8,859 bases of DNA, taken from an uncultured Clostridia bacterium (GTDB taxonomy: Bacteria > Bacillota > Clostridia > UBA1381). Positions 1-6,779 of the stretch are shown piece by piece. The first letter of the stretch is position 1. The number at the start of each line of letters is the position of its first letter. The stretch lies in contig CAMFCK010000019.1 in assembly GCA_945948775.1 (NCBI GenBank), positions 1 through 8,859 on the forward strand. The letters run 5' to 3'. The notes below the pieces were generated by a model that saw only the letters and a program-made list of their open reading frames with translations, was not told the DNA's origin and searched no databases. The position numbers and the translations under genes are program-made.

Positions 1-228
1 CCGGTTGATCTTGTTACCTGCTCCGGCAGCGGACTTGATCCGCATATCTCTCCCGCTGCTGCCGAATATCAGGTTGCAAGGATTGCAAAGGCAAATGATA
101 TGAGTGAGGACAGTGTAAGAGAAATTATAGACAAATGCACAAGCGGTCGGTTTTTAGGCGTATTCGGCGAGAAAACCGTAAATGTGTTAAAAGTAAATCT
201 TATGCTTGACGGGATTTTAACGGAATGA
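1..228 (+). CDS. kdpC: KdpC, potassium-transporting ATPase subunit C (3' part only)
   Basis: The reading frame is open from base 1 and ends at TGA 226-228, giving the last 75 residues of a protein whose family is usually about 190 aa; the 5' part lies upstream of the window. The visible part carries the KdpC hallmark [18 protein letters not shown] near its start and a C-terminal block with GRFLGVFGE and VNVLKVNL, also typical of the family. KdpC is the single-span membrane subunit that stabilises the KdpFABC complex and assists ATP-driven high-affinity K+ uptake by KdpA/KdpB. kdpA and kdpB are presumably just upstream. The stop codon overlaps the next ATG (ATGA), which implies translational coupling to the CBS-domain gene. 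The motif match makes the identity secure; only the missing 5' end is unknown. Confidence 0.96.
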   Translation, partial: PVDLVTCSGSGLDPHISPAAAEYQVARIAKANDMSEDSVREIIDKCTSGRFLGVFGEKTVNVLKVNLMLDGILTE

Positions 229-626
229 ACATTGCTAAAATGATGATACCCAAGGTATGCACTGTCTTTTTAAGAGAAAATACAAATCTATGGCAAGGAA
301 TGATGACTTTGCTTGAAAACGGATATAATGCAGTGCCGGTTCTTGACTCGAATGATAAGTATGTAGGCTCTGTCAGTGAAGGAGATTTTTTAAAACGCTT
401 ACTGAATATCGGCAGCACATTAAAAGAGGATTATCAAAAATGCACTGTATCAGAAATTATGAGAAAGGATTTCTGCCCTCCTCTGAACTTTAATACCAAT
501 AATAAGGCGATAATAGATGCTGTACAGAAACAGAATTTTGTTCCAATTGTGGATGACAGAGGATATTTGAGCGGAATACTTACAAGGCAGTCCGTAATAA
601 GCTATCTTTCGGGTAATGTAATTTAA
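225..626 (+). CDS. Tandem CBS-domain protein, DarB/CbpB-like, in the kdp operon
   Basis: This is a 133-aa soluble protein consisting almost wholly of two CBS domains (about residues 4-60 and 76-130), with motifs GYNAVPVLD (33-41), FVPIVDD (105-111) and GILTR (117-121). A tandem CBS pair (Bateman module) normally binds adenine nucleotides. Size and layout resemble the Firmicutes c-di-AMP receptors DarB (Bacillus) and CbpB (Listeria), which have the same pattern of an 'A-I-P-V-L-D' strand in the first domain and 'G-I-x-T-R' in the second. The start overlaps the kdpC stop by 4 bp with no clear Shine-Dalgarno site, so translation is probably coupled to kdpC. No DNA-binding, membrane or enzyme domain is attached. 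Inference: a regulator or cofactor sensing nucleotide state for the Kdp pump or a partner protein. Ligand and partner are unproven; AMP/ATP binding is the main alternative to c-di-AMP. Confidence 0.88.
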   Translation: MNIAKMMIPKVCTVFLRENTNLWQGMMTLLENGYNAVPVLDSNDKYVGSVSEGDFLKRLLNIGSTLKEDYQKCTVSEIMRKDFCPPLNFNTNNKAIIDAVQKQNFVPIVDDRGYLSGILTRQSVISYLSGNVI

Positions 627-630
627 TGCT

Positions 631-676
631 ATGAAAGCGTTAGGCAAAAGGTGTTCCTTCGGCTTAACGCTTTCAT
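631..676 (+). terminator. Probable terminator hairpin of the kdp operon
   Basis: A 15-bp stem pairs 631-645 with 662-676 (one G-T wobble). Inside the loop, AAGG and CCTT can also pair. It begins four bases after the CBS gene stop. The following sequence is only modestly T-rich and lacks a long uninterrupted T-run, so termination may be incomplete. Confidence 0.6.
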
Positions 677-711
677 TTGTCCTTATCTCCGAATATGGTA
701 AATCAAGGTAT

Positions 712-740
712 CTTAATGAAATCTTAATAGTTCATAATAA
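712..740 (+). promoter_or_regulatory. 11-bp-phased direct repeats, candidate OmpR/PhoB-family (KdpE?) binding site
   Basis: CTTAAT occurs at 712-717 and again at 723-728. Read as hexamers, TTAATG (713-718), TTAATA (724-729) and a degenerate TAATAA (735-740) are separated by 5 bp each. An 11-bp direct-repeat period is the known arrangement for OmpR/PhoB-family regulators, including PhoP boxes of Bacillus. The array ends just upstream of a weak -35 region. KdpE, encoded at the end of this operon, is the obvious candidate binder, but that is inference; a PhoP-type regulator is equally possible from sequence alone. Confidence 0.45.
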
Positions 741-747
741 CCGCTAA

Positions 748-776
748 CACAAAATTAATTCGTTTTATGTTAAAAT
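748..776 (+). promoter_or_regulatory. Candidate extended -10 promoter for ktrB
   Basis: TG at 768-769 followed by one base and TAAAAT (771-776) forms an extended -10. The position 17 bp upstream (748-753, CACAAA) is a poor -35. An extended -10 with a weak -35 fits a promoter that needs an activator, consistent with the direct repeats immediately upstream. The expected start site is near 783, leaving a short leader before the ATG at 812. Confidence 0.45.
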
Positions 777-811
777 AAAATTAAGAAATATAAAAGCGAA
801 GAGGTTTTGGA

Positions 812-2152
812 ATGAATACGGTACATAAAAAGGTACATAAAAAACATATATCATCGTTTCATGTCATTATATATGGCTTTGCAGGAACAATTCTTTTGGG
901 GGCACTGCTGCTTATGCAGCCATTTGCATCGAAAAGCGGTACGATAACGCCGTTTCCTGATACTTTGTTTACAGCAGCTTCGGCTGTATGCGTAACAGGA
1001 CTTGTTGTACATGACACAGCCACATACTGGTCTATGTTCGGTCAATTTGTCATTATGCTGCTTATTCAAATTGGCGGACTTGGCATTGTGACGGTGGCTG
1101 TTGCAACAGCAATGATTTCCGGCAAAAAAATAGGGCTTATGCAGAGAAGCGCAATGCAGGAGTCAATCTCTGCTCCAAAGGTGGGCGGTATTGTCCGTCT
1201 GACAGGTTTTATATTGAAAACAACATTTGGTATAGAAATTCTCGGAGCTGTTTGTATGCTGCCCGTTTTTTGGAAGGATTTCGGCATAAGAGGAATATGG
1301 ATGGCAATGTTCCATTCCGTTTCTGCATTTTGCAATGCCGGCTTTGACCTTATGGGAACGAGAGAAGCCTTTTCCTCTCTTACTTCATATTCGTCAAATC
1401 CTGTCATAAATATTGTGATAATGCTTCTTATTATTGTCGGCGGTATCGGCTTTTTGGTATGGGACGATGTCAAGACAAACAAACTGCACTGGAATAAATA
1501 CCGTATGCAGTCTAAGGTTGTTTTGACGACAACGCTTGTTTTGATAGCTGCACCCGCAATATACTTTTATGTGGCAGAGTTTGGAACTATTTCCGGAAAG
1601 GAAAGAATATTAAGCTCACTGTTTCATGCGGTTACACCAAGAACGGCAGGCTTTAATACGGCGGATTTGGGAAAGCTGAGCGGCACGGGACAAATGATTA
1701 CCATTATGCTTATGCTAATCGGCGGCTCGCCCGGCTCAACAGCGGGTGGTATGAAAACAACTACCGTTGCAATACTCATATTTTCGGCAATATCAGTTTT
1801 TAGAAGAAGGGATGATGTTGAATGCTTTGACAGGCGTGTAGCAGATTCCGCAATAAAAAACGCTTCAGCAATACTTTTAATGTACCTTGTTCTTTTTCTT
1901 GCAGGCGGTATTGTCATAAGCGAGATCGAGGGACTTTCCTTAATGCCCTGTCTTTTTGAGACTGCATCGGCAATCGGTACAGTAGGACTTTCGCTCGGAA
2001 TTACACCGACACTTGGTTCGATATCGAGAGCAATTCTGATTGCCCTGATGTTCTTCGGACGCGTGGGCGGACTTACAATTATCTTTGCGACAGTTTCTGC
2101 GGTGAATCGGAACATTTCCAAAAAACCTCAGGAAAAGATTACTGTCGGATAA
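812..2152 (+). CDS. ktrB: KtrB/TrkH-family potassium uptake pore protein
   Basis: A 446-aa integral membrane protein that forms the K+ translocation pathway of a Ktr-type system. The four pseudo-repeats each carry a selectivity-filter loop: VTGL (61-64), NAGF (175-178), TAGF (278-281) and TVGL (390-393), with filter glycines 63, 177, 280 and 392. The glycine/serine-rich stretch GGSPGSTAGGMKT (304-316) corresponds to the intramembrane gating loop of the third repeat. About eight membrane helices are expected. AGAGG at 800-804 lies 7 bases before the ATG, and the N-terminus is basic and cytoplasmic (HKKVHKK). The partner RCK protein is encoded two genes downstream and has one RCK unit, so Ktr is a better name than Trk, whose TrkA has two. 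Most Ktr systems use a Na+ gradient or channel-like mechanism; which applies here cannot be told from sequence. Confidence 0.95.
   Translation: MNTVHKKVHKKHISSFHVIIYGFAGTILLGALLLMQPFASKSGTITPFPDTLFTAASAVCVTGLVVHDTATYWSMFGQFVIMLLIQIGGLGIVTVAVATAMISGKKIGLMQRSAMQESISAPKVGGIVRLTGFILKTTFGIEILGAVCMLPVFWKDFGIRGIWMAMFHSVSAFCNAGFDLMGTREAFSSLTSYSSNPVINIVIMLLIIVGGIGFLVWDDVKTNKLHWNKYRMQSKVVLTTTLVLIAAPAIYFYVAEFGTISGKERILSSLFHAVTPRTAGFNTADLGKLSGTGQMITIMLMLIGGSPGSTAGGMKTTTVAILIFSAISVFRRRDDVECFDRRVADSAIKNASAILLMYLVLFLAGGIVISEIEGLSLMPCLFETASAIGTVGLSLGITPTLGSISRAILIALMFFGRVGGLTIIFATVSAVNRNISKKPQEKITVG
820..843 (+). repeat. Perfect 12-bp tandem duplication in the ktrB 5' end
   Basis: GGTACATAAAAA occurs twice back-to-back (820-831, 832-843). 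In frame it encodes the doubled tetrapeptide VHKK in the cytoplasmic N-terminus of KtrB. Because the unit is a multiple of three, gain or loss of a copy would change the length of the basic tail without a frameshift. Confidence 0.85.
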
Positions 2153-2198
2153 AATTAACGCAAAATTGATGTGCATTGCAGGAAGGCGGGTAACAGGT

Positions 2199-3116
2199 AT
2201 GTTAAAATATTATATAAATTCTGACGATAAAATTATGCTTACAGCTACAAATGATAAAGAAGATGAAACCCCTTTCTGTATGGTTATCAGCACGGATGAG
2301 TTTCGCGAATCTATGGAACAATTTCCGCACTATAAAGAAATGCTGCACAGTCTCGGCTCTATTCGTTACTGTAAGTCTGAAGTATGCAAGGATTGTGTCA
2401 TCGGCACAATTCGTATTCCGCAAAAAAGTTTGCAGCGTTCTCCCTTGCTTGCCTTTGGTTTTTGCTTAACGAAACAATCGTTGCTTCTTATTGAGGATGA
2501 AGGAAAATTAAAACCGTGGGTAGAAAAGCTGGCAGAAATGCTTCATGGTATATTTTCACCGGATCAGTTTTTGCTGCAGCTTTTAGAGCAAATGATAGAT
2601 GAGGACGCCCTGTATTTATCGCATATAGAATCTGAGATAGAAAATATGGAGAATAATATTACCGGAAGCACCTCGGATGATTTCTTTTTATCGCTTACAC
2701 GGCAAAGACAGAAGCTGTCAGAGCTGCATGCCTATTACGATCAGCTGACGGATATAGGCGAGCAGTACCAGTCACAGATATATTCCGGTTTTGTAAAAGA
2801 TGTGGAGGAATGGAGCAAATATACGCACCATGCGGAAAGGCTGCACAATCATGTACAGCTCCTGTGCGAAACGACGCTTCAGCTTCGTGAATATTACAGG
2901 TCAGAACAGGAAGACAAGCAAAATAAGATTATGGGCATTCTCACGATTATCACTACCTTTTTCTTACCGCTTACACTGTTGACCGGATGGTACGGAATGA
3001 ATTTCAAGTATATGCCGGAGCTTGAGTGGCGGTATGGGTACATAGCCGTTATTGTGGTTGCTGCTGTTATAGCAGTTGCAGAAACCATATATTTTAAAAA
3101 GAAAAAATTTTTTTAA
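2199..3116 (+). CDS. corA: CorA-family (2-TM-GxN) divalent cation channel protein
   Basis: 305 aa from the preferred ATG at 2199, which follows GGAAGGCGGG (2181-2190). An in-frame ATG at 2166 would add 11 residues but has no ribosome site. The layout is typical of CorA: a soluble N-terminal domain (about 1-120), a long mainly helical stalk (about 125-240), two C-terminal membrane helices (about 246-263 and 281-299) and the signature YGMN, with GMN at 266-268, between them. CorA proteins are pentameric channels for Mg2+ (also Co2+/Ni2+); some family members export Zn2+. The acidic residues after GMN (PEL, and E in ELEW) sit in the external loop, where they attract cations. The gene lies between ktrB and ktrA, which suggests joint control of Mg2+ and K+. 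Substrate is not determinable here. Three cysteines (58, 63, 66) cluster in the N-terminal domain, and the C-terminus ends in lysines and two Phe. Confidence 0.93.
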   Translation: MLKYYINSDDKIMLTATNDKEDETPFCMVISTDEFRESMEQFPHYKEMLHSLGSIRYCKSEVCKDCVIGTIRIPQKSLQRSPLLAFGFCLTKQSLLLIEDEGKLKPWVEKLAEMLHGIFSPDQFLLQLLEQMIDEDALYLSHIESEIENMENNITGSTSDDFFLSLTRQRQKLSELHAYYDQLTDIGEQYQSQIYSGFVKDVEEWSKYTHHAERLHNHVQLLCETTLQLREYYRSEQEDKQNKIMGILTIITTFFLPLTLLTGWYGMNFKYMPELEWRYGYIAVIVVAAVIAVAETIYFKKKKFF

Positions 3117-3169
3117 TAACAAATATTTTAGAATAACGCTAAAAATACAGAATGTTAGGAGAAATTACG

Positions 3170-3817
3170 ATGAAATCAGTATTACTTGTGGGGCTTGGCA
3201 GATTTGGCAGGCATGTTGCAATGAAATTGGGAGAACTCAATCATCAAGTAATGGCAATAGACAAATGTGAGGATCGCGTTAATGCAGTTCTCCCTTATGT
3301 TACAAATGCACAGATAGGCGACAGCACCAATGAAGAATTTTTGGAATCACTCGGCGTAGGTAACTATGATGTATGCATTGTTGCAATCGGCGGAGATTTT
3401 CAAAGCTCACTGGAAACAACATCTCTTTTAAAGGAGCTTGGTGCAAAATTGGTTGTGTCAAGAGCCGAAAGAGATGTGCAGGCAAAATTCCTGCGGCGTA
3501 ACGGTGCCGACGAGGTTGTATATCCGGAAAAACAGGTTGCTTCATGGACAGCAATACGCTATACTGCCGACCATATAATGGATTACATAGAGTTGGATGA
3601 TGATTACGCTATTTTTGAAGTTACAATACCCGAAAACTGGATTGGAAAAACAATCGGTCAGGTTGATATTCGTAAAAAATACAGAATCAATATAATGGCA
3701 TTAAAGAGCAACGGAAAACTGAATCTTACGGTTCATTCCGACACATTACTGCAAAACGGTGAAACAATGCTTGTTCTCGGAAACCATAAGGACATTCAAA
3801 AGTGTTTCAGAATTTGA
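3170..3817 (+). CDS. ktrA: KtrA/TrkA-family RCK gating subunit
   Basis: 215 aa from the ATG at 3170, chosen because AGGAG (3157-3161) lies 8 bases upstream; an in-frame ATG at 3152 overlaps that site. Residues 1-130 form an RCK_N Rossmann domain with GLGRFG (8-13) as dinucleotide-binding loop and D31 at the end of the second strand. Residues about 135-215 form an RCK_C domain. KtrA assembles as a cytoplasmic octameric ring on the KtrB dimer; ATP versus ADP binding at RCK_N opens or closes the pore, and in Staphylococcus and Bacillus the RCK_C domain binds c-di-AMP, which inhibits uptake. The single RCK unit (TrkA has two, about 450 aa) supports the Ktr assignment. Its separation from ktrB by a corA-family gene is unusual. 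Family assignment is firm; c-di-AMP binding here is inference. Confidence 0.95.
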   Translation: MKSVLLVGLGRFGRHVAMKLGELNHQVMAIDKCEDRVNAVLPYVTNAQIGDSTNEEFLESLGVGNYDVCIVAIGGDFQSSLETTSLLKELGAKLVVSRAERDVQAKFLRRNGADEVVYPEKQVASWTAIRYTADHIMDYIELDDDYAIFEVTIPENWIGKTIGQVDIRKKYRINIMALKSNGKLNLTVHSDTLLQNGETMLVLGNHKDIQKCFRI

Positions 3818-3850
3818 TATAGCATCAGAAAAGCTGTAGGAGATGATGTT

Positions 3851-4042
3851 ATGCAGGATTTTTTATTGGTCATAACCGTTATTGCATTTATGATTTTCGG
3901 CTTTTTTATTATGGGTAAGGTGGATAAGTTCTTTGCTGAAAATTATAAAGGCTTTGAATATGATGAAGATGATGAGGATAAGGAACAAGACACAGAAGAT
4001 AGTGTACAAAAGGACGAAAATGAGGACAATTCATTGCGGTAG
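3851..4042 (+). CDS. Small single-pass membrane protein with a strongly acidic tail, unknown function
   Basis: A 63-aa protein that I do not recognise. Residues 4-22 form one hydrophobic helix (FLLVITVIAFMIFGFFIMG); the remainder is hydrophilic, with 15 Asp/Glu among residues 36-59 and only two Lys there. The tail looks disordered. AGGAG at 3838-3842 lies 8 bases before the ATG, so expression is credible. It sits 33 bp after ktrA and 43 bp before kdpD on the same strand. By the positive-inside rule the tail should face outward if charge alone decides, but K23 and K26 next to the helix favour a cytoplasmic tail; the topology is open. Possible roles are a small accessory subunit of KtrAB, CorA or KdpD (KdpF is a precedent for a tiny K+-transport subunit) or a cation-buffering tail. 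None is shown by sequence. Confidence 0.8.
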   Translation: MQDFLLVITVIAFMIFGFFIMGKVDKFFAENYKGFEYDEDDEDKEQDTEDSVQKDENEDNSLR

Positions 4043-4062
4043 AACCAAAAATACAGTATAAT
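4034..4062 (+). promoter_or_regulatory. Possible internal promoter for kdpDE
   Basis: A perfect -10 TATAAT (4057-4062) lies 17 bp after TTGCGG (4034-4039), which matches three of six -35 positions. The expected start site near 4069 would coincide with the kdpD ribosome site, leaving a very short leader of about 17 nt. It may be real, giving kdpDE a basal level independent of the ktrB promoter, or simply chance in AT-rich DNA. Confidence 0.3.
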
Positions 4063-4085
4063 TATTACGGAGGTGAATTATTCAT

Positions 4086-6779
4086 ATGTCAAGACAGAAT
4101 CCCGATGCCCTTTTAAAAGCAATCAGTGATGAAAGTGAAAACAGCACAAGAGGACATCTTAAAATATTTTTCGGTTATTCAGCCGGAGTTGGTAAAACAT
4201 ATGCTATGCTTCAGGCTGCTCATACAGCCAAAGAGCAAGGCATTGATGTGGTTTTGGGATATATTGAACCCCATGAACGACCGCAGACCACGGCTCTTGT
4301 TTCGGGGTTGGAGCAAATACCCAACAAAAAAATAAAGCACGGAAATATAGAACTTTCGGAGCTGGATCTGGACGCGGTTCTTGAAAGAAAGCCACAGCTG
4401 GTTCTGGTTGATGAATTTGCACATACAGACGCACCAGGAATGCGGCATACAAAAAGGTATCAAGACATTAAAGAGCTTTTGGCTGCCGGTATTGATGTGT
4501 ATACAACGGTAAATGTTCAGCACATTGAAAGTCTTAACGATACTGTTGCAGCCATAACAGGCGTTATAGTAAGAGAAAGAATACCCGATGCTGTGTTTGA
4601 CAAGGCGGATCAAGTTGAATTTGTGGATATAGAGCCGTCAGAACTTTTGGACAGACTTAAAAGCGGAAAGGTGTATAAAGAAACACAGGCAGACAGAGCA
4701 ATGTATAATTTCTTTACGCTTGACAACCTGATTGCATTAAGAGAAATCGCTCTAAGACGATGTGCGGACAGAATTAATATTATGAGCGAGAATGTGCGGA
4801 TAAAAAACAACGGTGATTTTCATACGGATGAGCATATTTTGGTATGTCTTTCTTCATCGCCGTCAAACGCTAAAATTATACGAACGGCAGCAAGAATGGC
4901 AAATGCTTTTAAGGGTATATTAACGGCATTGTATGTGGAAACACCTGAATTTGCTGCTGTAAGTGACGAAGATAAAAAACGGCTGCGGCAGAACATCCGT
5001 CTTGCAGAGCAGCTCGGTGCAAAAATCGAAACTGTTTACGGCGATGATGTACCGTACCAGATTGCAGAGTTTGCACGGCTGTCAGGCGTTTCAAAAATCG
5101 TTATCGGTCGAAGTGCATCGGTAAAAAAGCATTTCTTTAATAAGCCGACATTAACAGAAAAGCTGATTGCTCATGCTCCCAATATGAATATACACATTAT
5201 TCCTGACAGCAGTGATATTGTTAAATACAGAAAGATGAAATTTAAAAAGAATAAGGACTTTTCACTTTCTCTGCGTGATTTGATGAAAAGTATAGGAATC
5301 CTTCTCGCAGCAACGCTTATCGGATACGCTTTTTCATGGCTTGGTTTTAAAGAAGCAAATATTGTAACCGTATATATTCTGGCGGTTCTCATTATTGCGG
5401 TTATTACAACGAGCAGATTGTACAGCATGGTTTCTTCTGTGGTAAGCGTGCTGGTGTTTAACTTTTTCTTTACAGTGCCGAAGTTTACGTTTATGGCTTA
5501 TGATGACGGTTATCCCGTAACCTTTTTAATTATGCTCACAGTAGCCTTTGTTGCAAGCAGTTTTGCAATAAAATTAAAAAACCATGCAAAGCAGGCGGCA
5601 CATGCGGCATTCAGAACTAAAATTCTGTTTGACACCAATCAGCTGATTCAAAAGGCAAGCGGTACAAATGAGATTATTACCGCAACAGCAAATCAGCTCA
5701 TAAAACTTCTCGGAAAAAACATTGTTATATATTGCTGTAAAGACAACAAACTCGGAAATCCGCATGTTTTTCGGGCAAACGGCGATGCTTTGGAGGATGA
5801 ATTAACAACAGATAATGAAAAGGCTACTGCGCAGTGGGTTATGAAAAACAACAAGCACGCCGGAGCAACCACCGATACCCTTTCCGGTGCAAAATGTATG
5901 TATTTTGCAATAAGAGTCAACAGCAATGTCTACGGTGTGGTTGGTATTGAAATGAATAACGATACTCTTGATTCATTTGAAAGCAGTGTGCTTTTGTCTA
6001 TATTGGGAGAGTGTGCACTGGCTCTTGAGAACGAACAGAATGCCAAAGAAAAGGAGGCTGCGGCAATCCTTGCGAAAAACGAGCAGCTACGCGCAAATCT
6101 TCTGCGCGCCATATCGCATGATCTGCGTACTCCGCTTACGTCAATTATGGGCAATGCGGACAATCTTCTGTCAAACGGTGCTTCTTTTGATGACGAAACA
6201 AAGCTTCTCATTTATAAGGACATTTATGACGATTCTATGTGGCTTATTAACCTTGTTGAAAACCTTTTGTCTGTTACAAAGCTGGAGGACGGTCAGATGA
6301 AGCTTAACCTTTCGTTGGAGCTTATGGACGAAATTATAACCGAAGCGCTTCATCATATCAATAATAAGGGTGGTACGCATAAAATAAAGACCATAAATTC
6401 CGATGAAATTGCACTTGTTAATGTTGACGCACGGTTGATTATTCAAGTGGTAATCAATTTGGTGGACAATGCAATTAAATATACGCCGGAGGGTTCGGAA
6501 ATAGTTATCAAAACAAAAGTAACCGGTAAAAATGTTGAGGTGTCCGTTGCGGATAACGGCTATGGTATACCGGACGAGAGCAAGAGCAAGGTATTTGATA
6601 TGTTTTTCAGCGGTGCAAATAATATTGCTGACAGCAGAAGAAGCATAGGAATTGGGTTGTCACTGTGCAAATCTATTGTTACAGCCCATGGCGGCAAGAT
6701 TTTTGTTTCGGACAATAAACCGCAAGGTGCTGTTTTTACTTTCACACTGCCCTCAAAGGAGGTTAATCTGAATGAATAA
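4086..6779 (+). CDS. kdpD: KdpD, potassium/turgor sensor histidine kinase
   Basis: An 897-aa full-length KdpD. Domains in order: the KdpD N-terminal domain (about 20-230) with Walker A GYSAGVGKTYAML (30-42) and Walker B-type VLVDEFAHTDAPG (106-118); a USP domain (about 248-373); a DUF4118 membrane region with four helices (about 403-495); a GAF-like domain (about 515-650); HisKA with phospho-acceptor His678 in ISHDLRTPL; and HATPase with N box NLVDNAIKYT (791-800), G1 DNGYGIPD (823-830), F box FDMFFSG (837-843) and G2 GIGLSL (855-860). All kinase motifs look intact. GGAGGTG (4069-4075) precedes the ATG. In the USP domain, SSS (256-258), exactly 20 residues, then LTALY (279-283) matches the SXS-X20-FTAXY c-di-AMP signature reported for S. 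aureus KdpD, with F changed to L. KdpD phosphorylates KdpE when K+ is limiting; it overlaps kdpE by 8 bp. Confidence 0.98.
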   Translation: MSRQNPDALLKAISDESENSTRGHLKIFFGYSAGVGKTYAMLQAAHTAKEQGIDVVLGYIEPHERPQTTALVSGLEQIPNKKIKHGNIELSELDLDAVLERKPQLVLVDEFAHTDAPGMRHTKRYQDIKELLAAGIDVYTTVNVQHIESLNDTVAAITGVIVRERIPDAVFDKADQVEFVDIEPSELLDRLKSGKVYKETQADRAMYNFFTLDNLIALREIALRRCADRINIMSENVRIKNNGDFHTDEHILVCLSSSPSNAKIIRTAARMANAFKGILTALYVETPEFAAVSDEDKKRLRQNIRLAEQLGAKIETVYGDDVPYQIAEFARLSGVSKIVIGRSASVKKHFFNKPTLTEKLIAHAPNMNIHIIPDSSDIVKYRKMKFKKNKDFSLSLRDLMKSIGILLAATLIGYAFSWLGFKEANIVTVYILAVLIIAVITTSRLYSMVSSVVSVLVFNFFFTVPKFTFMAYDDGYPVTFLIMLTVAFVASSFAIKLKNHAKQAAHAAFRTKILFDTNQLIQKASGTNEIITATANQLIKLLGKNIVIYCCKDNKLGNPHVFRANGDALEDELTTDNEKATAQWVMKNNKHAGATTDTLSGAKCMYFAIRVNSNVYGVVGIEMNNDTLDSFESSVLLSILGECALALENEQNAKEKEAAAILAKNEQLRANLLRAISHDLRTPLTSIMGNADNLLSNGASFDDETKLLIYKDIYDDSMWLINLVENLLSVTKLEDGQMKLNLSLELMDEIITEALHHINNKGGTHKIKTINSDEIALVNVDARLIIQVVINLVDNAIKYTPEGSEIVIKTKVTGKNVEVSVADNGYGIPDESKSKVFDMFFSGANNIADSRRSIGIGLSLCKSIVTAHGGKIFVSDNKPQGAVFTFTLPSKEVNLNE

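Noticed and set aside
627..811. Possible ydaO-type c-di-AMP riboswitch upstream of ktrB
   Set aside because: Such riboswitches control ktr genes in Bacillus, but the region is AT-rich, has only the simple terminator hairpin, and shows no GC-rich multi-helix fold or conserved ydaO blocks. The predicted leader from about 783 is also far too short.
1066..2121. Long reverse-strand reading frames inside ktrB (138 and 165 aa)
   Set aside because: They are antisense to a clear KtrB with all four filter motifs, have no ribosome sites and show low-complexity composition mirroring membrane codons.
2166..2198. Upstream ATG as the corA start
   Set aside because: No Shine-Dalgarno sequence precedes it, while the ATG at 2199 has GGAAGGCGGG at a suitable distance.
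3126..3144. Small hairpin TTTTAG/CTAAAA between corA and ktrA as a terminator
   Set aside because: It has only six pairs, nearly all A-T, and no T-run follows; a ktrA ribosome site comes directly after it.
5968..6300. 110-aa + strand frame within kdpD
   Set aside because: It overlaps the GAF-like and HisKA regions of an intact KdpD in another frame and resembles no family.
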